Notes: generated by a model not told the origin, from the sequence alone. A stretch of DNA of 64,000 nt from Streptomyces sp. HNM0574 (GCF_012726235.1 NZ_JAASAH010000009.1:62001-126000); one strand, 5' to 3'. Shown: positions 16,374-25,158, numbered from the stretch's first letter. Made by a program: numbers and translations.

Positions 16374-17768
16374 TCAACTCGCGGGCGCCTCCGCCCCGTC
16401 GAAGACCTTGCCCGGGTTGAGGATGCCGTGCGGGTCGAGGGCGGCCTTGACGGCGCGGTGCATGTCCAGGACGGGCGGGGAGAGTTCGGTGCTCATGCCG
16501 CGCTTCTTGAGGAGGCCGACGCCGTGTTCGCCGGTGACGGTGCCGCCCAGCGCGATCGCGTCGTCCAGGATGACCTCGAAGGCCCGCTGCGCCCGCGTGC
16601 GCGCCCGCTCGTCGCCGGCGGGCGTGATGATGAGCGGGTGCAGGTTGCCGTCCCCGGCGTGCGCGATGTTGGCGATGAGCACGTCGTGCGCCGCCGCCGT
16701 CTTCTCGATCCGGGCGAGCATCTCGGGGACGACGGTGCGCGGGACGCACACGTCCTCGGTGAGGACGGGGCCGAGCCGCTCCAGCGCAGGGTAGGCGAGG
16801 CGGCGCGCGTCGAACAGGGCGTCGGCCTCCCGCTGGTCGGCGGAGACGGCGGCCCAGGTGGCGCCCGCCGCCGCGAAGCTGTCCCGGACGCCCGCGGCCT
16901 CCGCGTCCCCGGCCTCGCCGGGGGTGTCGACGCGGGCGAGGAGGACCACGTCGGCGTCGGCCGAGAGGCCCATGTTCTTCCAGGCGTCGACGGCCTCCAG
17001 GCAGTGCCGGTCGACGAGTTCGAGCGCGGACGGGACCGCGCCGGAGGCGACGACGGCGCTGACGGCCTCCCCCGCCGTGACGACCGAGTCGAAGAAGCCC
17101 GCGACGGTGCGCTCCGGCTGCCGTGCGGGCCGCAGCCGCACCGTGACCTCGGTGATCACCCCGAGCGTGCCCTCGGAGCCGACCATCAGCCCGCACAGGT
17201 CGTACCCGGTGACGCCCTTGGCGGTGCGCCGCCCGAGCCGGACGGTCTCGCCGCGCCCGGTGACGGCCTCCAGGCCGAGCACGTAGTCCCGGGTCACCCC
17301 GTACTTGGCGCAGCACATGCCGCCCGCGTTGGTGGCGACGTTGCCGCCGATCGTCGACCAGGGGGAACTGGCCGGGTCCGGCGGGTACCAGAGCCCGTGC
17401 TCGGCGCAGGCGGCGCGCAGGTCGTCGTTGACGACGCCGGGCTGGACGACGGCGAGCCGCTCCTCGCGGTCGATCTCCAGCACCGCGTTCATCGCCTCGA
17501 AGGAGACGACGACGCAGCCGTCGACGGCGTTGGCGCCGCCGGACAGCCCGGTTCCGGCGCCGCGCGGCACGAGGGGTATGCGGTGCTCCAGGCAGTACCG
17601 GACGAGCTCGCGCACCTGGCCGGTCCCGCGGGGCCGCACCAGCGCGAGGGGTTCGCCGTACGGCGCCCACTCGGCCTCGTCGTGCCGGTACGCCGCGAGG
17701 ACGCCCGGGTCCAGCACGACATGTTCCCCGCCCAGTGCCGCGGCCAGCCCGCGTGCCGTGTCCGTCAT
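16374..17768 (-). CDS. FAD-binding oxidoreductase, glycolate/D-lactate oxidase GlcD-like
   Basis: 464 residues. N-terminal PCMH FAD domain (about 40-220) with PRGAGTGLSGGANAV, GNVATNAGGMCCAKYG and GSEGTLGVITEVTVRL; C-terminal FAD-oxidase domain with VLIANIAHAGDGNLHPLI and GTVTGEHGVGLLKK, and the end LDPHGILNPGKVF. These are hallmarks of GlcD / D-lactate dehydrogenase (cytochrome) enzymes that oxidise 2-hydroxy acids in the cytoplasm or at the membrane. No GlcE/GlcF partner is present, so D-lactate or another 2-hydroxy acid is as likely as glycolate. Divergent from the lyase gene of the cryptic cluster. Confidence 0.92.
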   Translation of the reverse strand: MTDTARGLAAALGGEHVVLDPGVLAAYRHDEAEWAPYGEPLALVRPRGTGQVRELVRYCLEHRIPLVPRGAGTGLSGGANAVDGCVVVSFEAMNAVLEIDREERLAVVQPGVVNDDLRAACAEHGLWYPPDPASSPWSTIGGNVATNAGGMCCAKYGVTRDYVLGLEAVTGRGETVRLGRRTAKGVTGYDLCGLMVGSEGTLGVITEVTVRLRPARQPERTVAGFFDSVVTAGEAVSAVVASGAVPSALELVDRHCLEAVDAWKNMGLSADADVVLLARVDTPGEAGDAEAAGVRDSFAAAGATWAAVSADQREADALFDARRLAYPALERLGPVLTEDVCVPRTVVPEMLARIEKTAAAHDVLIANIAHAGDGNLHPLIITPAGDERARTRAQRAFEVILDDAIALGGTVTGEHGVGLLKKRGMSTELSPPVLDMHRAVKAALDPHGILNPGKVFDGAEAPAS

Positions 17769-17988
17769 CCCTCGGCCGCCTTCCCGTCGCTCGCGCCGGC
17801 GCCGCTCGGCCCGGCCTCGGGCCACCCTGCCACGGGCCGTTGCCCGGGCCATCTACCGGGGCGGCCGCCGGAGTCCGGCCGTGGCGGGGAAACGGAACCT
17901 GACGCCGCCTCACCTCCGGCGCGTGGACGGGACCCGGCGGGGAACTCTCTCGGGGAAGGCAAGGCAACCTCTGGAAAACGAGGTAACC

Positions 17989-19515
17989 ATGGCTCTTTCC
18001 TACCGGCACCAGCGGCCGGACACCGCACCCGGCGACCACCGCCCCGGCGAGGGCGTCCCGCCCGGGGCCGCCGCCGAGGACCCCGCTTCCGACGGCGGGC
18101 CCGACGCGCCCGAGGGCTCCTGTCGCCACCGACGGGCCCACATCGTCGACTCCCTGTTCCACGGCGGCGGTTACGCCACCGACGCCAGCCGCCGCATCTT
18201 CTGCGACCGGTGCCGCCTCCAGCGCTGGCTGCGCGTCGAGGCGGCGCTCACCACCTGCCAGGAACGGCTGGGCATGGTGCCCCCCGGCTCGGCCGCGCAG
18301 GTGGCGCGGGCCTGCGAGCCGGGGCGCGTCGATCTGACCGCGCTGGCCCCCGAGTTCCGGCGCACCGGGCACTCGCTGGTACCGCTGCTGCGGGGCCTGG
18401 AGGCCGCCTGCGAGGACGTGTCCGGGGAGATGGTGCATCTCGGGGCCACCACGCAGGACATCCAGGACACCGCCCAGTCCCTGGAGATGCGGGACGTACT
18501 GGACGAGGCCGACCGTCAACTCGGCGCGATGGTACGGCGGTTGACCGCGCTCGCCGAGGAGCACCGGGACAGTCTCATGGCGGGACGCACGCACGGCCAG
18601 CCCGCGCTGCCGATGACCTTCGGCCTGAAGGTCGCGGGCTGGCTCGACGAACTCACCCGGCACGGCGAGCGCCTGGCCCAGTTACGCCCGCGCGTCCTCG
18701 TCGCGCAGCTGTCCGGCGGCGTCGGCACGATGGCGGGCTTCGACGGCCGGGGCCGCAGGCTGCTGGCCGACTTCGCCGCCGAACTCGGCCTCGGCACCCC
18801 GGAGATCGGCTGGCACTCCACCCGGGACCGGGTCGCCGAGTTCGGCAGCGCGCTGGCGATGGTCACCGGCACGCTCGCCCGGGTCGCCGACGAGATACGG
18901 GTGCTCTCCCGGCCCGAGGTCGGGGAGGTCAGCGAGGGCTGGGAGTTCGGCCGGGTCGGCAGCAGCACGATGCCGCACAAGCGGAACCCGGAACGCTCGG
19001 CGCAGGTCGTGCTGCTGGCGCGGCTCGCCCGTTCCGACGCGGCGCTCGGCCTGGAGGCCATGGTGCAGGAGCACGAGCGGGACTCGCGCGGGCTGCGCAT
19101 GGAGTGGGTCGCGGTCGCGGACGTCTCGCACCACACCCTGGCGGCGCTCGGCATCCTGAACGAGGTGCTGGCCGGGCTCCAGGTGCACGCGGAGCGGATG
19201 GCGCAGAACGCGCACGCCTTCGCCGAGTCGCTGTGCACCGAGGCGGTGATGCTCGCGCTGAGCGGCTCCCTGGGCCGCCAGAGCGCCCACACGCTGGTCT
19301 ACCGGCTCAGCCAGCAGGCCCGTTCGGAGGGGGCGGGGCTGCGCGCGACGCTGCTGGCCGACCCGGCGGTCAGCGCCGTGCTGACCCCGGACGACCTGGA
19401 CGGGCTGCTCGACCCGGGCCGGTACGTCGGCGAGTCACGGGAGCTCACCGACCGCGCCCTGGCCCGGGCCCGTGCCTGGTGCCCCGAAGCCACCCCGGAG
19501 GGAGCACACCGGTGA
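17989..19515 (+). CDS. fumarase/aspartase-superfamily lyase (PcaB/adenylosuccinate lyase-like)
   Basis: 508 residues, ATG with GAGG upstream. After a disordered Pro/Gly/Asp-rich head (1-47) the superfamily motifs appear in order: VHLGATTQDIQDTA (150-161), AGRTHGQPALPMTFG (198-212, proton-donor region H202) and the signature VGSSTMPHKRNP (323-334) with the catalytic serine loop. These enzymes eliminate fumarate from succinyl-amino compounds or perform the cycloisomerase reaction. The substrate here is unknown. The methyltransferase start overlaps its stop as GTGA, so both are made together. The neighbours (SerC, GCS2 ligase, methyltransferases) suggest a role in a small-molecule pathway rather than purine synthesis. 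Confidence 0.9.
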   Translation: MALSYRHQRPDTAPGDHRPGEGVPPGAAAEDPASDGGPDAPEGSCRHRRAHIVDSLFHGGGYATDASRRIFCDRCRLQRWLRVEAALTTCQERLGMVPPGSAAQVARACEPGRVDLTALAPEFRRTGHSLVPLLRGLEAACEDVSGEMVHLGATTQDIQDTAQSLEMRDVLDEADRQLGAMVRRLTALAEEHRDSLMAGRTHGQPALPMTFGLKVAGWLDELTRHGERLAQLRPRVLVAQLSGGVGTMAGFDGRGRRLLADFAAELGLGTPEIGWHSTRDRVAEFGSALAMVTGTLARVADEIRVLSRPEVGEVSEGWEFGRVGSSTMPHKRNPERSAQVVLLARLARSDAALGLEAMVQEHERDSRGLRMEWVAVADVSHHTLAALGILNEVLAGLQVHAERMAQNAHAFAESLCTEAVMLALSGSLGRQSAHTLVYRLSQQARSEGAGLRATLLADPAVSAVLTPDDLDGLLDPGRYVGESRELTDRALARARAWCPEATPEGAHR

Positions 19516-20309
19516 CGGAACTGCTGCGTTTCGACGGCGAGCGGGCCACCGAGGCGGACACCGAGGCCCATACGCCCGACATGCTGGCCCAGCGCCGCCA
19601 TCTGCGCCGCTGCCTCGACCTGCGGCCGGGCGACCGGCTGCTGGACATCGGCTGCGGCCCCGGCTACCTGATCTCCGAGCTGCTGCCGGACGTCGGCCCC
19701 GAGGGCCGCGCGGTCGGCATCGACATCAGCGAGTCCATGCTGGACCTGGCCGGGCGGCGCTGCGCCGGGGCCACCGCGGACGGCCGGGTGGAGCTGCGCA
19801 CCGGCCGCGCGGAGAACGTCCCGTTCCCCGAGGGGACGTTCGACGCGGCGGTGGTGGTGCAGGTCTACGAGTACGTCGAGGACATCCGGCGGGCGCTGGG
19901 CGAGCTGTACCGCGTGCTGCGCCCCGGGGGCCGGGCGGTCGTGCTGGACACCGACTGGGACTCGCTGGTGTGGCACTCGGCCGACCGCCCCCGGATGCGG
20001 GAGATCCAGGAGCTGTGGGACGACCACGTCGCCCACCCGCGCCTGCCGCAGCAGCTGAGCCCGCTGCTGCGCGAGGCGGGCTTCGCCGAGGAGAGCCTGA
20101 CCACGCTGACGTTCCTGGACCGGCGCTGCGACCCGGGCGCGTACAGCTACTGGCAGATCGGGTTCATCGAGGCGTTCCTGGAGACCCATCCGCGCGCCGA
20201 GGCGGCGCGGGTCCGCGCCTGGGCCGAGGAGCTGCGTCAACTGGCCGCCGAGGGACGGTACTTCTTCAGCCTCGGCCGGTACGCCTTCACCTTCCGCAAG
20301 CCGGACTGA
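19512..20309 (+). CDS. class I SAM-dependent methyltransferase
   Basis: 265 residues from a GTG that overlaps the lyase stop. Rossmann-fold methyltransferase with motif I LLDIGCGPGYL (about 45-55), an acidic VGIDIS at the end of beta-2, FPEGTFDAAVVVQVYEYV (motif II) and VLRPGGRAVVLDTDWDSLVWH (motif III). The form resembles UbiE/arsM-like small-molecule methyltransferases. Translational coupling to the lyase suggests that it acts on the lyase product or its substrate. Acceptor atom unknown. Confidence 0.9.
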   Translation: MTELLRFDGERATEADTEAHTPDMLAQRRHLRRCLDLRPGDRLLDIGCGPGYLISELLPDVGPEGRAVGIDISESMLDLAGRRCAGATADGRVELRTGRAENVPFPEGTFDAAVVVQVYEYVEDIRRALGELYRVLRPGGRAVVLDTDWDSLVWHSADRPRMREIQELWDDHVAHPRLPQQLSPLLREAGFAEESLTTLTFLDRRCDPGAYSYWQIGFIEAFLETHPRAEAARVRAWAEELRQLAAEGRYFFSLGRYAFTFRKPD

Positions 20310-20318
20310 CCCGGCTCC

Positions 20319-20357
20319 CCCGCTCCCGCCGGAGGCGTCCCCTCCGGCGGGAGCGGG
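20319..20357. terminator. 17-bp perfect bidirectional terminator
   Basis: CCCGCTCCCGCCGGAGG (20319-20335), loop CGTCC, and its exact reverse complement (20341-20357), in the 51 bases between the convergent methyltransferase and SerC genes. It closes both arms of the putative cluster. Confidence 0.8.
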
Positions 20358-20360
20358 ATC

Positions 20361-21494
20361 TCAGCCCATCCGGCGCTCGAAGTCGCGGAGGAAACCGGCG
20401 AGCGCGGCGACGCCCTCCTGCGGCATGCCGTTGTAGACGGAGGCCCGCACACCGCCCGCCACCCGGTGCCCGGCCAGGCCCAACAGCCCCGCGTCGGCGG
20501 CCTGTGCGACGAAGGCGCCGGTCAGCGACTCGTCGGCGAGGCGGAAGACGATGTTGGTGACGGAGCGGTGCGCGGGCAGGGCCATGGGGACGTAGAAGTC
20601 CGAGGCGTCCAGCTCCCGGTACAGCGTCGCGGCCTTGTGCTCGTTCGCCTTCTCGACGGGCCCGAGGCCGCCCTGTTCCGCGATCCACTCCAGGACCAGG
20701 GAGAGCACGAACACCGCGAAGGTGTTGGGGGTGTTGTCGAGCGAACGGGTCGAGGCGTACACCGAGTAGTCGAGCAGCCGGGGGGTGTGCGGCAGCGCGT
20801 GGCCGAGCAGGTCGCTCCTGGCGGTGACCAGGGCCATGCTCGCCGGGCCGAGGTTCTTCTGGAACCCGGCGTACAGCAGTCCGAAGCGGCCGAGGTCGAG
20901 GCGGCGGGAGAGGATGTCGCTGGTCGCGTCCACCACGAGGGGGGCGCGGACCTCGGGGAAGCGGGTCCAACGGGTGCCGTAGACCGTGTTGTTGCTGGTC
21001 AGGTGGAGGTACGCGGCGTCGCCCGGACAGCGCCGCGGATCCACCTCGGGTATCCGGTCGAAGCCGGTCCCCTCGCTGGAGGCGACGGTGACCGCGCGGC
21101 CGAAGCGGGCCCCCTCCCGCCGGGCCTGCTGGGCGAAGAGGCCGCTGTCGACGTAGCCGGCGGTACGGCTGGGCGAGCGGGCGAGGAGGTTGAGCGGCAC
21201 CGCCGAGCACTGCATCCGGGCGCCGCCGTGCACGAACAGCAGCCGGTGGTCGTCGGGCAGTTCGCACAGCCGCCGGAAGCGCTGCTCGGTCTCCTCCAGC
21301 AGGGCGGTGAACCTGCGGCTCTTGTGGCTGATCTCGACGACGGAGGCCCCGTCCCGCACGTGCCCGGCGAACTCCGCGCGTACCCGCGCGGCGACCGCGC
21401 GGGGCAGCGTCCCCGGCCCGGCGCAGAAGTTGTACGTCCCGTGCGGGGTCACCGCCACGGGGGCGGGCTCGGGTCCGGCGGGCTGTCCGGTCAC
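20361..21494 (-). CDS. serC: phosphoserine aminotransferase (SerC type)
   Basis: 377 residues, GTG start. It aligns along its length with the Escherichia coli-type SerC: NFCAGPGTLP, SVVEISHKSRRF, HGGARMQCSAVPLNLL, AAYLHLTSNNTVYG, the PLP lysine K213 in AGFQKNLGPASM and GHRVAGGVRASVYN near the end. SerC converts 3-phosphohydroxypyruvate and glutamate to O-phosphoserine. As I recall, actinobacteria normally use a different (mycobacterial-type) phosphoserine transaminase for housekeeping, so a second, E. coli-like copy next to biosynthetic genes suggests supply of phosphoserine, or transamination of a similar acid, for the cluster product. It starts 4 bases after the GCS2 stop. Confidence 0.88.
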   Translation of the reverse strand: MTGQPAGPEPAPVAVTPHGTYNFCAGPGTLPRAVAARVRAEFAGHVRDGASVVEISHKSRRFTALLEETEQRFRRLCELPDDHRLLFVHGGARMQCSAVPLNLLARSPSRTAGYVDSGLFAQQARREGARFGRAVTVASSEGTGFDRIPEVDPRRCPGDAAYLHLTSNNTVYGTRWTRFPEVRAPLVVDATSDILSRRLDLGRFGLLYAGFQKNLGPASMALVTARSDLLGHALPHTPRLLDYSVYASTRSLDNTPNTFAVFVLSLVLEWIAEQGGLGPVEKANEHKAATLYRELDASDFYVPMALPAHRSVTNIVFRLADESLTGAFVAQAADAGLLGLAGHRVAGGVRASVYNGMPQEGVAALAGFLRDFERRMG

Positions 21495-21498
21495 GCGA

Positions 21499-22881
21499 TC
21501 ACATCCTCAGGTGCTCCACGAGTGCTTCGATCCCGTCGCGCCGCAGCAGGTCGACGGCGTCCGCCGCCGGGTTCCGCAGGTCGGTCAACCGGCGCTCCAG
21601 CGGCTCCAGTTCGGTCACGTCGGCGGCGCCGCCGCGGCGCAGGCCCTCCCGGGCGGCCCGCAGGGCCCGCTCGCCCCAGGCGTCCATCCGGGCGCCCACG
21701 ACCTCGGTGTGCCAGCCCCGGGTCTGCGCCTGCTCGGTGGCGGCGCGGGAGACGTCGAGGGTCCACGGCGCGAACAGCTCCCGGCACGCGGTCAGGTTGT
21801 CCAGCCAGCCCAGGACTATGGCCAGCCACGCGAAGGTCTCCTCGCGCCCCATCGTCGGCAGCTGCCGCACCTCGATGAAGGTGCCGCGCCCGGCGTCCCG
21901 CAGCACCGCCTCGGGGCGTCCGGCGTCGACCGCGTCCAGCACCTCCTGGACGCTGCACGACTCGTCGAGCCGCATCCGCACCCGTACGGCGGGCCAGTAG
22001 AAGACGAGGCCCGAGGCCAGGTCGGGGGTGGTGCAGCGCAGGCTGCGCTTGGCGCCGTGCACGTCCGTGAACTCCGCCTCGCCCAGGGCCGCGAAGCCCT
22101 CCGTGGTCAGTTCCGGGTCGACGGGGCGGTAGATGGTGCCCTGCCGGACGACCTCGAAGACGGGCAGCGCCCAGGCGTCCCGCATGTAGTCCGACAGGTT
22201 CCGGTACGTACGCCGGGGGTAGAGCAGCCGGTCGGCGAAGAAGGGGTTGGTGGCGGCGAGTTCGGTGTAGCCGCGCAGGCGGAGCGACTGCCAGGGCTGG
22301 ACGCGGCCGCCGAACACGGCCGAGTTGGCGCCCCAGGCGCACAGCAGCGGGGTCATCGCGATGAGCGTGTTGCAGGCGGGCACCACGTCGGCGAGCGGCA
22401 CGTCGATGTTGAACTGGACGGCAGCGAAGCCGGGCCAGGCGTCCGGCGCGTAGTGCCCGGGCCGGCGTTCCGCCTGGGCCAGCCAGAAGGTGTAGTGGCC
22501 CTTGTCCGCCAGGTAGGGGCGGCCGAGGGTCTCGGTGCGCGGCTGGCAGCCGTGCGCCAGCGCGGACAGCCCCTCCGCGCGGAGGGCCGGCAGCAGCAGC
22601 GAGTCCAGCGTGCCGTTCCACGCCGCCCTGCTGCGGGCGAAGCCGTCCTCCGGCGGGAGGGCCATCTCGACGGTGCAGATGCCGTAGTCGTTGCCGATGT
22701 CCAGCGTGCCGTCGCCGCGCTTGGCGCGGACACCGACGACGGTTCCGGTCGTGCCGTCACGGTAGGTGTCGAACCCCTCGTGCCCGGCCAGCCGTTGGAA
22801 GAAGGCGTGCACCGGCGGGCTGTCGGCCGCCGTCCCGCTGTGGTCGACGACGGGCAGTTCCGACTCGATGCCAATGTTCAC
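21499..22881 (-). CDS. glutamate-cysteine ligase family 2 (GCS2/EgtA-like) enzyme
   Basis: 460 residues, GTG start (MNIGIESELPVVDHS). Shows the GCS2 pattern: early GIESELPVVD, then DGTLDIGNDYGICTVEMALPP, FAAVQFNIDVPLADVVPACN (substrate-site region), AWGANSAVFGGR and FIEVRQLPTMGREETFAW. Family members activate a gamma-carboxylate with ATP and join it to an amine (glutamate + cysteine in GshA/EgtA). Glutathione is not an actinobacterial thiol, and no other ergothioneine gene is near, so a dedicated amide-forming role in the SerC/lyase cluster is the better guess. Substrates unknown. Confidence 0.82.
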   Translation of the reverse strand: MNIGIESELPVVDHSGTAADSPPVHAFFQRLAGHEGFDTYRDGTTGTVVGVRAKRGDGTLDIGNDYGICTVEMALPPEDGFARSRAAWNGTLDSLLLPALRAEGLSALAHGCQPRTETLGRPYLADKGHYTFWLAQAERRPGHYAPDAWPGFAAVQFNIDVPLADVVPACNTLIAMTPLLCAWGANSAVFGGRVQPWQSLRLRGYTELAATNPFFADRLLYPRRTYRNLSDYMRDAWALPVFEVVRQGTIYRPVDPELTTEGFAALGEAEFTDVHGAKRSLRCTTPDLASGLVFYWPAVRVRMRLDESCSVQEVLDAVDAGRPEAVLRDAGRGTFIEVRQLPTMGREETFAWLAIVLGWLDNLTACRELFAPWTLDVSRAATEQAQTRGWHTEVVGARMDAWGERALRAAREGLRRGGAADVTELEPLERRLTDLRNPAADAVDLLRRDGIEALVEHLRM

Positions 22882-22947
22882 GAATACGCCTTCGCCGCAG
22901 TGCCAGCAGGGTCGGGCACGAGGGTACGGTCACCGTCCTCGCGACTC

Positions 22948-23619
22948 TCAGTCACACAACGGGGCTTCACGCTTTACGGTGATCTCCAGTCCGTCACCCA
23001 CGGCGAGCACCTGACTCTGCGCGTCCGGGACCCCGGCGACGTGCCGCTGGTAGGCGGCGATGACGGCGGCGTTCTTCCGGGGCGTGACGATGTTGTCGGC
23101 GACCACCAGACCGCCGGGCCGGAGCACCGCCCAGGTCGCGTCGAAGTCCCGGGGGTACAGCTCCTTCCAGTGGTCGAGCAGCACCAGGTCCACCGGCCCC
23201 GGCAGGGTGGGCACCAGCTCGGGCGCCTCCAGACCGGTCAGCTCCACGTACTCGCGCAGGCCGGCCGAGGTGAGGAAGGCGTGCTGCTCGGCGCGCTTCT
23301 CCGGGTCGACCTCGATGGAGTACAGCCGCCCGCCGGTGGCGCGTACCGCCTCGGCCAGCCAGACCGTCGAGTAGCCCACGGAGCCGCCGACTTCGAGGAC
23401 GATCCGGGCGCGGGTGCCGCGCACCAGGGTGTTGAGGAACTGTCCGGCCTCGGGGCCGACGTCGAGCATGAAGGAGGCGGCCTGTTCGCGCAGCGCGGTG
23501 CCGCCGGCGGCGCGCAGCTCCTCCAGCTGCTGCTGCTCCTTGCGGGAGCGCGCCTCCAGTTCCTTGAGGACGGCGTCGACCCGGTCGTCGGGCACGGCCC
23601 GCTCGACGGCCGCCGTCAT
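22948..23619 (-). CDS. class I O-methyltransferase (CCoAOMT/catechol-type)
   Basis: 223 residues; the ATG at 23619 overlaps the amidohydrolase stop as ATGA. Features of metal-dependent small OMTs: a helical N-terminus, RIVLEVGGSVGYSTVWLAEAV (SAM motif I, about 69-88), LYSIEVDPEKR, VDLVLLDHWKELYPRDF (metal-binding Asp) and LRPGGLVVADNIVTP (second metal ligands DN). Such enzymes methylate catechol-like hydroxyls or similar vicinal groups. Translational coupling to the amidohydrolase supports one pathway. Substrate unknown. Confidence 0.9.
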   Translation of the reverse strand: MTAAVERAVPDDRVDAVLKELEARSRKEQQQLEELRAAGGTALREQAASFMLDVGPEAGQFLNTLVRGTRARIVLEVGGSVGYSTVWLAEAVRATGGRLYSIEVDPEKRAEQHAFLTSAGLREYVELTGLEAPELVPTLPGPVDLVLLDHWKELYPRDFDATWAVLRPGGLVVADNIVTPRKNAAVIAAYQRHVAGVPDAQSQVLAVGDGLEITVKREAPLCD

Positions 23620-24797
23620 GCGGGACCGCTTCCGGTTCCGGTTCCGAAGAAGCGGTGGGCGTTGTCGCAGAGCAGCTTCCGCTTCACCTGGTCGCTCAGA
23701 TCGCCCCGTTCGGCGAGCGAGGTGACGGCGCCGGGGAATTTCGCGTCGAAGTGCGGGAAGTCGCTGGCGAACAGGAGATTGTCGGCGAGCCCGTGTTCCA
23801 CCAGCATCGCCAGCAGCGGGTCCTCCGGCTCGATTCCGAGATAGCACTGACGCCGGAAGTATTCACTGGGTTTCAGCGGCAGCGGTTCCCTGTCCTTGGC
23901 GAACTGCTCGACGTGGTCGTCCATACGGTGCAGCCAGAACGGCGCCCATCCGGCGCCGCTCTCCATGAAGGCGAAGTTCAGCCGGGGATAACGCTCCAGC
24001 ACACCGGCGGTGATGAGCACCATGACCGCCGTCATGTGCTCGAAGGTGTGGCTGACGAGATGGCCCTGCATGGTGTCGTGCGTGCGTTCCGTGCCGACCC
24101 GGGGAATTTTCGCGACGCCGAATCCCTCGTGGAAACAGACCGCGATTCCGTTGGTCTCGCAGAACTCCCACAGCCGCTCGTACACCGGGTCGTCGATGTT
24201 CGTCCCGGCGACGGTGTTGGGCCGCAGGATGACGGTGCGGATGCCGGCGTCCCGCACCCGGCGGGCCTCGGCGACGGCGAGCGTGACGTCGTGCTGCGGG
24301 AGCACGGCGACGGGCAGCAGCCTGCCGGGTTCCGCCGAACAGTAGGCCATGGCCCAGTCGTTGTACGCCTTGGCGATCTCGTACGCGAAGGCGGCGCTGC
24401 GCAGCGCCGGGAGCAGGCCGAGCACCTTGGACGGGAAGATGTACGCCTGCGAGATGCCCTCGCGGTCCATGGCCTTGAGCCGGTCCTGCGGGTCGAGTCC
24501 GCCGCGCTTGAGGGCGCCGAGCACCTCGACGGTGGCGGGGTCGTCGTACAGCCAGCTTCCCGGTGTGTACGTCGCGCCCTGGGTGCTGCCGAACCAGGCC
24601 GCCTGGGTGGGTTTTCCGTGGAATGTGGGCGAGGGGCCCTCGATGACCCGTCCCTCGGCGAAGAGGACGTCGTCCTGGTACCTGGGCATCCAATCCTCGT
24701 ACTGCCGCGGAATCCTGCCGCGCCACCATTCGTCCGAATCGGGAAGAACGATGTGGCTGTCCGCGTCGATCACCGGGAAATCGTGCTGAGCGGCCAT
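23616..24797 (-). CDS. amidohydrolase family 2 (metal-dependent hydrolase/decarboxylase)
   Basis: 393 residues from an ATG behind GAGGAGGG. TIM-barrel amidohydrolase of the ACMSD-like group: start FPVIDADSHIV, further metal ligands in VCFHEGFG and VSHTFEHM, and the Asp in LLFASDFPHFDAKFPG. The first motif is DADSH instead of HxH, as in many actinobacterial members. Family enzymes hydrolyse amides or decarboxylate aromatic and unsaturated acids without a cofactor. It opens the leftward arm (OMT, GCS2, SerC follow). A direct role in the cluster product is inferred from the ATGA overlap with the OMT gene. Confidence 0.88.
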   Translation of the reverse strand: MAAQHDFPVIDADSHIVLPDSDEWWRGRIPRQYEDWMPRYQDDVLFAEGRVIEGPSPTFHGKPTQAAWFGSTQGATYTPGSWLYDDPATVEVLGALKRGGLDPQDRLKAMDREGISQAYIFPSKVLGLLPALRSAAFAYEIAKAYNDWAMAYCSAEPGRLLPVAVLPQHDVTLAVAEARRVRDAGIRTVILRPNTVAGTNIDDPVYERLWEFCETNGIAVCFHEGFGVAKIPRVGTERTHDTMQGHLVSHTFEHMTAVMVLITAGVLERYPRLNFAFMESGAGWAPFWLHRMDDHVEQFAKDREPLPLKPSEYFRRQCYLGIEPEDPLLAMLVEHGLADNLLFASDFPHFDAKFPGAVTSLAERGDLSDQVKRKLLCDNAHRFFGTGTGSGPA

Positions 24798-25132
24798 GGA
24801 GCCCTCCTCGTATTGCGCGGGAGAGGAAATGTGCGCAGGGGAGATCCCGGACGCCCGGGCCTTTGCGGTCCGTGCGCCCGTACGGAAACAAGCAGCTTCG
24901 ATGTCTCCAAGATTGTGGACCACCCCCTGATGTCCGAGGAAGGTGCCGGGAGTTCAATGGCTTGTTCCCGGGGGTGCCGTTCGGCCCGGTGAACCGGCTT
25001 TCCGTTCCTTTCCCGGTCACCGCTCTCCCGCACCCCTCGCGTTCCGCTTCGCCCCAGGCGTCACGGCCGCACGCGACCCGTTCAGGCCACCGGCTTCGCG
25101 GGCGACGGGACCGGAACGCACAACGGCGTGCG
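24798..25132. other. intergenic leader of the leftward cluster arm
   Basis: About 335 bases without a recognised gene between the amidohydrolase start and the end of the siderophore-binding protein gene. The part 24880-25000 is AT-richer than its surroundings and is the likely promoter zone for the four-gene arm. No iron box like that at 26392 and no clear palindrome was seen. Confidence 0.4.
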
Positions 25133-25158
25133 GCCGGGGGCCGGGAGGTGCCCCCGGC
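25133..25158 (-). terminator. hairpin after the siderophore-binding gene
   Basis: GCCGGGGGC (25133-25141), 8-base loop, GCCCCCGGC (25150-25158), 22 bases past the stop of the leftward gene. Confidence 0.5.

Noticed and set aside
17940..17988. Iron box before the lyase gene (GGCAAGGCAACCT)
   Set aside because: Only a central AGGC-ACCT part resembles the consensus and the two halves are out of register by one base; clearly weaker than the site at 26392-26410.
21499..22881. Ergothioneine synthesis gene egtA
   Set aside because: None of the other egt genes is nearby and the gene is embedded between SerC and an O-methyltransferase; kept as GCS2-like of unknown substrate.
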